Below, piece by piece: positions 58,246-64,000 of a stretch of DNA of 64,000 bases. Below the pieces are notes generated by a model. It was not told the DNA's origin and made no database searches. It saw nothing but the letters and a program-made list of their open reading frames with translations. Source of the DNA: Maritimibacter sp. (GTDB lineage Bacteria > Pseudomonadota > Alphaproteobacteria > Rhodobacterales > Rhodobacteraceae). Position 1 is the first letter of the stretch; each line of letters begins with the position of its first letter. The position numbers and the translations under genes were made by a program. The stretch lies in assembly GCA_017792445.1 (NCBI GenBank), contig CP051232.1:2206001-2270000 (forward strand), given 5' to 3'.

Positions 58246-58938
58246 ATGGGTCAGGCGGTGCTTCCCGGCAACCCCCCGGTGGAAATCACCCTGCGCCGTT
58301 CGGCGCGGGCGCGACGGGTGTCTTTGCGCGTCTCGGCGCTGGATGGCCGGGTCACCCTGTCGATGCCGCATTACATGGACGAGGCCGAGGCGCTGAACTT
58401 CGCGCGCGAGAAATCCGGCTGGATTCGCGGCCACTTGGCAAAGCAGCACGCTCCGGTCGATGTGGGTCTTGGCGCGACCGTGATGGTGCGCGGGCAAGAG
58501 GTGGCGGTGATGGGCGCCCAGGTGCGGCGCGTGAGCCTGCAGGACGGCGCGCTGCTGGTCCCGGACAACGCCGGGATGGCGGCGGCGCGGGTCAAGGCGT
58601 GGCTGAGGTTGGATGCGAAGACGCGATTGGCCGAAGCGGTCGACCGATACGCCGCCCTGGCGGGCCGCAAGGTCGGGCGCGTGACCCTGCGTGACACGCG
58701 GTCGCGCTGGGGGTCCTGTACCGCCACCGGCAACCTCAACTTTTCGTGGCGCCTCGCCATGGCGCCGCCCGAGGCGCTGGACTACGTCGCGGCGCACGAG
58801 GTCGCGCATCTGGTCGAGATGAACCACTCCCCCGCTTACTGGCGCGTGGTCGCCCGCATCTGTCCGGACTACGAAGCGCCGAGGCGATGGCTGAAGACGC
58901 AGGGTCACCGCCTGCACCGCTACCGCTTCGGCGATTGA
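58246..58938 (+). CDS. YgjP-like M48-type metalloprotease
   Basis: 230 residues. The zinc site is HEVAHLVEMNHSPAYW, where two His and a Glu form HExxH and a third His follows, preceded by RDTRSRWGSCTATGNLNFSWRL, the conserved region of the YgjP/DUF45 family. No membrane spans or signal peptide, so cytoplasmic. I chose the ATG at 58246 as the first Met matching family length; an in-frame extension from 58105 exists. Substrate unknown. Confidence 0.9.
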   Translation: MGQAVLPGNPPVEITLRRSARARRVSLRVSALDGRVTLSMPHYMDEAEALNFAREKSGWIRGHLAKQHAPVDVGLGATVMVRGQEVAVMGAQVRRVSLQDGALLVPDNAGMAAARVKAWLRLDAKTRLAEAVDRYAALAGRKVGRVTLRDTRSRWGSCTATGNLNFSWRLAMAPPEALDYVAAHEVAHLVEMNHSPAYWRVVARICPDYEAPRRWLKTQGHRLHRYRFGD

Positions 58939-58969
58939 CCGCACCCGCACCGAGCCGCACGATACCCGC

Positions 58970-59620
58970 ATGCTGATCCAGTCACGCCCCGGCGAAACCT
59001 CGCAATCGGCCCATGAACGGGTCTACCGGCATCTCCGGTCGCGGATCATGCATGGCGAGCTTGCCCCCGCGACGTCGCTGACCCTGCGCGGGATCGGCAA
59101 GGACTATGGCGTGTCGATGACCCCGGCGCGCGAGGCGGTGCGCCGGCTGGCAGCGGAAGGCGCGCTGATGCTGTCGTCATCGGGCCGTGTCTCGACCCCC
59201 GAACTGTCGAACGAGCGGATCGAGGAACTCGCGGCGCTGCGGGCCCTGATCGAGACCGAGCTTGCCAGCCGCGCCCTGCCGCGCGCGCATATCGCGCTGA
59301 TCGACCGGCTGAACGCGATCAACGGGCAGATCGCCGAGGCGGTCGCGAAGCATGACGCGGTGGCCTACATCCGCACCAATCTCGAGTTTCACCGTACCCT
59401 TTACCTGCGCGCGCAGGCGCCGGCGATGCTGGCGATGGCGGAAACCGTCTGGCTGCAACTCGGCCCCACGATGCGCAAGCTATACGGCCGGCTGCAACGG
59501 ACCGAAGTGCCGCAGCAGCACAAGCTGATCGTCGCCGCGCTCCGGGCAGGCGACGAACCGGGATTGCGGCTGTCCGTCCGCACCGATGTCACGCAGGGTC
59601 TCAGGATGCTGGTCGCCTGA
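58970..59620 (+). CDS. GntR family transcriptional regulator (FCD type)
   Basis: 216 residues. N-terminal winged helix (AHERVYRHLRSRIMHGELAPATSLTLRGIGKDYGVSMTPAREAVRRLAAEGAL) and a C-terminal FCD ligand domain with the metal-binding pattern (NLEFHRTLYLRAQAP). It usually controls catabolism of an organic acid or sugar acid; no target gene is adjacent, so the regulon is unknown. Confidence 0.9.
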   Translation: MLIQSRPGETSQSAHERVYRHLRSRIMHGELAPATSLTLRGIGKDYGVSMTPAREAVRRLAAEGALMLSSSGRVSTPELSNERIEELAALRALIETELASRALPRAHIALIDRLNAINGQIAEAVAKHDAVAYIRTNLEFHRTLYLRAQAPAMLAMAETVWLQLGPTMRKLYGRLQRTEVPQQHKLIVAALRAGDEPGLRLSVRTDVTQGLRMLVA

Positions 59621-59640
59621 CGCCCCAGCTTCTTCTTCTG

Positions 59641-59689
59641 TCCTGAAATATCCCGGGGGGAGGCCGAAGGCCGGGGGGCGGAGCCCCCG
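59641..59689. repeat. Intergenic terminator-like element of the Rhodobacterales type
   Basis: TCCTGAAATATCCCGGGGGG followed by two hairpins, GGCC-GAA-GGCC (59662-59672) and GGGGGC-GGA-GCCCCC (59674-59688). I recognise this AAATATCCCGGGGG...GGCCGAAGGCC...GGGGGC layout as one commonly seen between genes in Rhodobacterales genomes; that is from memory, not a search. It lies between two convergent genes and probably terminates both. Confidence 0.6.
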
Positions 59690-59701
59690 ATCCGCTTCGG
59701 T

Positions 59702-60175
59702 TCAGCTTGCGGTGCAGCCCTTGGCGAAGCAGGTAGTGATCGCTTCCATCATCGCCTCGGTCGGCTCGGGAAACAGGTTGCCTTGGCAGGCGTTCAACAC
59801 CAGCGTCGGCTTGCCGCCGTCGGGGTCGCGCTGCAGGAACGTCAGGACTTCGGTGTCCATCGGCAATTCCGCGCACCATTCCGCGGTGCAGGTCTCGAAG
59901 ACGCGGACCGGCTCGTTGATCCGTTCTTCCGGGCCGTTGGCGAAGATCGTCCAGCCGGAAAAGAACGCCTCGTAGCTGCGTGGCTCGCCGCCGGTGGTGC
60001 CGCCGTCACGGGGGCCGGGACCGTCCGAGAAGCGGCCCGAGACGATGACATACACCTCGTCCGCGGCGGCGGCGTCAGAGAATGCGGCGACGATGTCCGG
60101 CTTGAGACAGGACAGGCCCGACGCGGGGCCGGCAACCGCAAGCGACAGGGCAGCGGCGATCAGGGCTTTCGGCAT
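59702..60175 (-). CDS. Secreted protein of unknown function
   Basis: 157 residues with a signal peptide (MPKALIAAALSLAVAGPASG) and a mature part with paired cysteines (SCLKPD near the start, TCTAEWC, NACQG, TCFAKGC), suggesting a disulfide-stabilised periplasmic protein. I do not recognise a family. It starts one base after the rppH stop on the same strand, so the two are probably co-transcribed. An extended frame to 60412 lies inside rppH and is a shadow. Confidence 0.7.
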   Translation of the reverse strand: MPKALIAAALSLAVAGPASGLSCLKPDIVAAFSDAAAADEVYVIVSGRFSDGPGPRDGGTTGGEPRSYEAFFSGWTIFANGPEERINEPVRVFETCTAEWCAELPMDTEVLTFLQRDPDGGKPTLVLNACQGNLFPEPTEAMMEAITTCFAKGCTAS

Positions 60176-60176
60176 T

Positions 60177-60656
60177 TCACAGCTCCTTCCGGAAGGTGGA
60201 GATGACTTTCTCGTAGACGGTGCGTTTGAACGGCACGATGGAGGCGACAAGATCGTCTGGCCCCATCCACTGCCAGCGCGAGAATTCGGGATGCTCGGTC
60301 TGGATGTTGATCCCGTCATCGGCGCCGTTGAACCGCAGCAGGTACCAAAGCTGTTTCTGGCCGCGGTACTTGCCTTTCCAGACCTTGCCCAGAAGGTCTG
60401 GCGGGAGGTCATAGGTGATCCAGTCGGGCGTGACGGCCTCGACCTCTACCATGTCGCGGGTCACGCCGGTTTCTTCCCACAATTCGCGCAGCGCGGCGTC
60501 CTTGGGGTCTTCGCCCTTGTCGATTCCGCCCTGCGGCATCTGCCATGCGCCGGGTGTGTCGATCCGCTCGCCCGCGAACAGCAGGCCGGCCGGATTTGCA
60601 AGGACGACGCCCACGCAGGGGCGATAGGGAAGGCGGGCCTTGTCTTCGGGGGTCAT
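60177..60656 (-). CDS. rppH: RNA pyrophosphohydrolase
   Basis: 159 residues. Nudix box [22 protein letters not shown] (about 43-64) and RppH-type flanking segments [31 protein letters not shown] and [16 protein letters not shown]. It removes pyrophosphate from RNA 5' ends and so primes decay. In cytoplasm. Followed by the secreted-protein gene with one base between them. Confidence 0.95.
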   Translation of the reverse strand: MTPEDKARLPYRPCVGVVLANPAGLLFAGERIDTPGAWQMPQGGIDKGEDPKDAALRELWEETGVTRDMVEVEAVTPDWITYDLPPDLLGKVWKGKYRGQKQLWYLLRFNGADDGINIQTEHPEFSRWQWMGPDDLVASIVPFKRTVYEKVISTFRKEL

Positions 60657-60857
60657 GTCAGCCTCGGCAACGTTTCAACCCCAAGTTAGGGCAGGCGGGC
60701 TGCGAGTAAAAGCGCACATCACGCAAGTCTGAGCGCCCGAAATTGCGCCGAAAATTCGATGTCCGCCGGGTGTCTGCGTGAAAGCGCCGGGATACGGTTG
60801 TGTACCGGCGGAACACGGGCTTAGGACCGTTCGGAACCATGAACAAGGAGATCCGGG

Positions 60858-61274
60858 ATGACGGACAAGACAGCCGAGGCGCGGCAGATCGTCGAGGCCT
60901 ATCTCGAGAGAAGCATGATACCCGATCCCGAAGGCGCCGCCGCCTATCTGTCTGCGGATTTCGAGATGACCTTCACCGGGGGGCGCAAGCTGGGCGGTCC
61001 CGCCGGAAGCGCCGCCTTCAACGCCAAGCGCTATGCGTGGGTCAAGAAGCGGTTCCTGCGCACCGACGCGGCGCTTGATCCGGCGACGGGCGATGTTCTG
61101 GTGTTCAACACCGGCCACCTGTACGGCGAATGGCCTGACGGCACCCCGTTCGACGGCAACCGCTATATCGACATCTTCACCGTGCGTGACGGCAAGATCG
61201 TCTCGACCGATGTCTGGAACGACAGCGCCGAGATCCTGCTGGACCGCGCCGGTCTGTCGGAGGCGCCGCTGTGA
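60858..61274 (+). CDS. SnoaL-like/NTF2-fold protein
   Basis: 138 residues with the cone-shaped NTF2/SnoaL fold pattern (AEARQIVEAYLERSMIPDPEGAAAYLSADFEMTFTGGRK ... DGNRYIDIFTVRDGKIVSTDVWND). It may be an isomerase/hydrolase or a ligand-binding protein. AAGGAG precedes the ATG. It overlaps the next gene as GTGA, so it probably functions with that deacetylase. Confidence 0.75.
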   Translation: MTDKTAEARQIVEAYLERSMIPDPEGAAAYLSADFEMTFTGGRKLGGPAGSAAFNAKRYAWVKKRFLRTDAALDPATGDVLVFNTGHLYGEWPDGTPFDGNRYIDIFTVRDGKIVSTDVWNDSAEILLDRAGLSEAPL

Positions 61275-62164
61275 CGCTTGCCGGACATGACCGCTACGAC
61301 TATGCGCCGATCACGCGGCGTCCGTCCTTCGACTGGCCGGGTGGCCGCAAGCTCGCGGTCTACGTCGGGCTGAACCTTGAGCACTTCGCGTTCGGCGAAG
61401 GTCTGGGGGCCGAACTTGCTCCCGGAGGGCCGCAACCCGATGTGCTGAACTACGCCTGGCGCGACTATGGCAACCGGGTCGGCGCGTGGCGGATGCTGGA
61501 ACTGCTGGATGAACTCGACCTGCCGGCGACGGTGCTCGCGAACAGCGCGATGTACGGATATGCGCCGGAGTTGATGGCAGAACACCACGCCCGCGGTGAC
61601 GAGATCGCGGGCCACGGGCGCACCAACAGCGAGCGGCAGAGCGTGTTCGATCCCGACGCAGAGCGCGCGCTGATTGCCGAGGCGACGGCGGTGCTGACCG
61701 ACGCCGAAGGGGTCGCCCCGCGCGGATGGCTCAGCCCGTGGATCGCGGAAAGCCGCGTCACGCCGGACCTGCTGGCCGAGGCTGGCTATCGCTATACGCT
61801 CAACTGGTGCATGGACGACCAGCCGGTCTGGATGCGCACGGATCACGGCCCGCTTCTGGCGATTCCGTATCCGCAAGAGGTCAACGACATCCCGGCGGTG
61901 GTGGCGCGCAAGGACGGGGCGGCGCAGTTCGCGGACATGATCATCGACAACTTCGACGAGATGCTGGAGCAATCGGCGCGGCAGCCGCTGGTGATGGGGA
62001 TCGCGCTGCATCCCTACATCGTTGGCCAGCCCTATCGCCTGCGCCACCTGCGCCGGGCGCTCGCCCATATCGCCGCCCATCGCGACGACATCTGGATCAC
62101 CACGGCGGGGGCCGTCTTCGACCGCTTCGCCCGTCTTGTGCCGCCGCCCTCTCGAACGGAGTGA
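61271..62164 (+). CDS. Polysaccharide deacetylase-family protein (PuuE-like)
   Basis: 297 residues, NodB-homology fold resembling the PuuE allantoinase group: FDWPGGRKLAVYVGLNLEHF, VLANSAMYGYAPELM, EIAGHGRTNSERQS, GWLSPWIAESRVTPDLL, GIALHPYIVGQPYRLRHLRRAL. There is no typical HxxxH plus Asp catalytic set of chitin deacetylases, as in PuuE-like enzymes. GTG start overlapping the SnoaL gene stop. Substrate unknown; likely a cyclic amide or ureide. Confidence 0.82.
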   Translation: MTLAGHDRYDYAPITRRPSFDWPGGRKLAVYVGLNLEHFAFGEGLGAELAPGGPQPDVLNYAWRDYGNRVGAWRMLELLDELDLPATVLANSAMYGYAPELMAEHHARGDEIAGHGRTNSERQSVFDPDAERALIAEATAVLTDAEGVAPRGWLSPWIAESRVTPDLLAEAGYRYTLNWCMDDQPVWMRTDHGPLLAIPYPQEVNDIPAVVARKDGAAQFADMIIDNFDEMLEQSARQPLVMGIALHPYIVGQPYRLRHLRRALAHIAAHRDDIWITTAGAVFDRFARLVPPPSRTE

Positions 62165-62228
62165 CAGCGCTTTCCGCCAGCCGGCTGTGATCTGCGCGGT
62201 GGCTGAGGTCTGAAACGGCCACGAAAAA

Positions 62229-62252
62229 CCCCGCCGGATCGCTCCGGCGGGG
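62229..62252. terminator. Terminator after ctpA and the deacetylase gene
   Basis: Perfect 10-bp stem CCCCGCCGGA / TCCGGCGGGG with loop TCGC; on the minus strand it is followed by five T, on the plus strand by TCGGTTTT. It fits as a bidirectional Rho-independent terminator between convergent genes. Confidence 0.88.
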
Positions 62253-62287
62253 TCGGTTTTCGGGGTGCTGTCGGAAGACGTCGGCGC

Positions 62288-63625
62288 TTATTGCGCGGCG
62301 TCGATCGCGGCGAGGCCGTGCAGCAGGTCGATGGCGTAGCTAAGCTGGAAGTCTTCCTCGCGTAGCTCGGCCGACGCTTCGGCGCGGGCCTGTTCCTCTT
62401 CGATCTGCCGGCGCTCGTCCTCGGTCAGCGAGTCGTTGTCGAGCGCGCCGCGCAGGTCGGCTTCGGACCGCAGCGGACGTGCGGTGTCCTCTTCGCTGGT
62501 TTCCTCTTCCGGACGGCTTGGCGGCTGGGCCACGACGATGTCGGGCGACACGCCAAGCGCCTGGATCGAGCGGCCGGACGGCGTGTAATAGCGAGCGGTG
62601 GTCAGACGCATCGCGCCGTCGCCCCGCAGCGGCATGACCGTCTGGACCGATCCCTTGCCGAACGACTTTGTGCCGACCACGATGGCGCGGCGGTGGTCCT
62701 GCAGGGCGCCTGCGACGATCTCGGACGCAGAGGCAGAGCCGCCGTTGATCAGCACCACCATCGGCAGGCCCTCGGCAAGATCGCCCGGCGTGGCGTTATA
62801 GCGCTCGCCGTCCTGCGGGTCACGGCCACGGGTCGACACGATCTCGCCCGCGTTCAGGAACGCGTCGGAGACCTTGATCGCCTGCGTCAGCAGGCCGCCC
62901 GGGTTGTTGCGAAGGTCAAGGACGAAGCCATCGACATTCTCGAAGCCGCCCAGTTCCTCGACCGCTTCCATCAGGCCGGATTCGAGGTTGGGGTAAGTCT
63001 GGTCGTTGAAGGTCGAGACGCGCATGACGACCGTCTTGCCCTCGACGCGGGTGCGGACGGCGGTCAGCTTGATGGTGTCACGGATGATCGAGACGTCGAA
63101 GGGCTCTTCGGTGCCTTCGCGCACGACGGTGATGATGATCTCGGACCCGACCGGGCCGCGCATCATCTCGACCGCTTCGTCCAGCGTCAGGCCGAGGACC
63201 GACTCGCCATCGACGTGGGTGATGAAATCACCCGCCTCGATGCCGGCATCGTCCGCGGGGGTGTCGTCGATCGGCGACACGACTTTCACGAAGCCCTCTT
63301 CCTGCGTGACCTCGATACCCAGCCCGCCGAACTCGCCCCGGGTCTGCACGCGCATGTCGGCGGCGTCGTCGGGCGACAGGTAGCTGGAGTGGGGGTCAAG
63401 CGACGTCAGCATGCCGTTGATCGCGGCTTCGATCAGTTCGCCCTCGTCGACTTCCTCGACATACTGGGCGCGGATACGTTCGAAGATGTCTCCGAACAGG
63501 TCGAGTTGTTCATAGACGGAATTGTCGCGCTCGCCTTCCTGGGCCAGCAGGGGTCCTGCGATCTGCGTGGTGGCGATAACCCCCGCAAGGGTCCCCGCCA
63601 CGGCTGCCATCACGAATTTCTTCAT
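62288..63625 (-). CDS. ctpA: Carboxy-terminal processing protease (S41)
   Basis: 445 residues. Signal peptide (MKKFVMAAVAGTLAGVIATTQIAGPLLAQ), N-terminal helical part with ISGYVEEVDEGELIEAAINGMLTSLDPHSSYL-like text (YVEEVDEGELIEAAINGML), PDZ domain (FGGLGIEVTQEEGFVKVVSPIDDTPADDAGI) and the S41 catalytic core: NGGSASASEIVAGAL with the nucleophile Ser, and GTKSFGKGSVQTVM with the Lys general base. Periplasmic protease. CGAGGACCG precedes the ATG. Encoded just downstream of an EnvC-like gene, the usual order in alphaproteobacteria. Confidence 0.95.
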   Translation of the reverse strand: MKKFVMAAVAGTLAGVIATTQIAGPLLAQEGERDNSVYEQLDLFGDIFERIRAQYVEEVDEGELIEAAINGMLTSLDPHSSYLSPDDAADMRVQTRGEFGGLGIEVTQEEGFVKVVSPIDDTPADDAGIEAGDFITHVDGESVLGLTLDEAVEMMRGPVGSEIIITVVREGTEEPFDVSIIRDTIKLTAVRTRVEGKTVVMRVSTFNDQTYPNLESGLMEAVEELGGFENVDGFVLDLRNNPGGLLTQAIKVSDAFLNAGEIVSTRGRDPQDGERYNATPGDLAEGLPMVVLINGGSASASEIVAGALQDHRRAIVVGTKSFGKGSVQTVMPLRGDGAMRLTTARYYTPSGRSIQALGVSPDIVVAQPPSRPEEETSEEDTARPLRSEADLRGALDNDSLTEDERRQIEEEQARAEASAELREEDFQLSYAIDLLHGLAAIDAAQ

Positions 63626-63640
63626 ACGGTCCTCGTGTTC

Positions 63641-64000
63641 TCAATCAATGGCGAACCACTGGCCCGGGTTGATCGGGTCGTCGCCCTGCCTTGCCTCTAT
63701 ATAAAGCGTTTCCGTGCGGTTTACGCCACCGAGTTCCGGCGCGCCCGCGGCAAACGCAGCTTCGTCTGGTGCATTTCCACCCATGAGGCCAACGGGAGCG
63801 CCGGCTGGCAGCACCTCTCCCAGTTCCCCATACACCTCTTCCAGCCCGGCCAGAACAAGCAGATAGCCGCCTCCGGGCTCAAGGATCATCACATTTTTGT
63901 AGTCCAGCAAGGGCCCGAGGTAGCGGATCGTTGCCGGCCAGGGGGTCGTGACCAGTGCGCGCGGCTCGGTTGCGACCACGATGCCGGGCCGGACGATGCC
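63641..64000 (-). CDS. EnvC-like murein hydrolase activator, C-terminal part (M23), partial
   Basis: The last ~119 residues of a LytM/M23-family protein; the 5' part lies beyond the right edge. Visible are RPGIVVATEPRALVTTPWPATIRYLGPLLDYKNVMILEPGGGYLLVLAGLEEVYGELGEVLPAGAPVG, the second half of the domain, and ETLYIEARQGDDPINPGQW at the end, characteristic of EnvC-like activators in alphaproteobacteria. The first M23 metal motif is not in the window. It ends 15 bases before ctpA on the same strand. Confidence 0.85.
   Translation of the reverse strand, partial: GIVRPGIVVATEPRALVTTPWPATIRYLGPLLDYKNVMILEPGGGYLLVLAGLEEVYGELGEVLPAGAPVGLMGGNAPDEAAFAAGAPELGGVNRTETLYIEARQGDDPINPGQWFAID

Overview
The window looks like a chromosomal segment of a GC-rich alphaproteobacterium, most likely a Rhodobacteraceae/Roseobacter-group member. 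Evidence for this is indirect: a VPLPA-type exosortase fused to an EpsI domain, a free-standing Hint-domain protein, the FYDLN-acid protein beside tRNA-Ala, an frcBCA/frcR fructose locus, the PuuD/PuuE-UraD purine locus and a Rhodobacterales-style intergenic hairpin element. No rRNA, phage, transposase or CRISPR array was seen.

Layout. (1) 1-15140: a surface-polysaccharide locus. On the minus strand it has a CDP-glucose synthase (rfbF) followed by an epimerase/C-methyltransferase fusion, two further C-methyltransferase paralogs and a glycosyltransferase, all overlapping or abutting. Then come a beta-helix exoprotein, a GT4, a Wzy-like polymerase and an FkbM methyltransferase (both visibly AT-richer), a GT2, an exosortase-EpsI fusion and another GT4. 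(2) 15141-20235: housekeeping and envelope genes (FAD oxidoreductase, LpxR-like protein, Hint protein, rpsD with a structured leader). (3) 20236-24569: fructose-type ABC importer frcBCA with the divergent ROK repressor. (4) 24572-29393: YbbAP-like ABC exporter, GDSL esterase, PHP metallohydrolase. (5) 29490-36193: urate/allantoin catabolism (permease, allA, allE, puuE-uraD fusion, HIU hydrolase, urate hydroxylase puuD) and a TetR regulator. (6) 36638-40750: arsenic resistance operon (ArsR-ArsC fusion, GAPDH, ArsJ, Acr3), translationally coupled throughout. (7) 40747-42373: lactate dehydrogenase and an LprI/MliC-like protein. (8) 42403-57422: a second exopolysaccharide locus: polymerase/ligase, GumC-like chain-length protein, LuxR-type response regulator, WecG-like/sugar-phosphate transferase fusion, galU, a periplasmic molybdopterin-domain protein plus hybrid histidine kinase, Wza, Wzx and three glycosyltransferases. 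(9) 57601-64000: tRNA-Ala(GGC), FYDLN protein, YgjP-like metalloprotease, GntR regulator, a small secreted protein, rppH, a SnoaL/polysaccharide deacetylase pair, ctpA and the end of an EnvC-like gene.

How it fits together. The most interesting observation is in region 8. A palindrome, CTATCCG-N2-CGGATAG, occurs (perfect or degenerate) in the intergenic region ahead of every exopolysaccharide transcription unit: gumC, the wecG-fusion/galU unit, the molybdopterin protein/kinase unit, and wza/wzx. The same locus encodes a histidine kinase with its own REC and HPt domains and a LuxR-type response regulator, so it looks like a self-contained phosphorelay regulon for polysaccharide production. A periplasmic molybdopterin-fold protein directly upstream of the kinase is a candidate signal-input partner.

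Other points of note are a triple C-methyltransferase array for a probable branched CDP-sugar, an ArsR-ArsC fusion whose candidate operator overlaps its start codon, an inverted repeat at the frc promoters that carries both -35 boxes, and a leader of four hairpins in front of rpsD.
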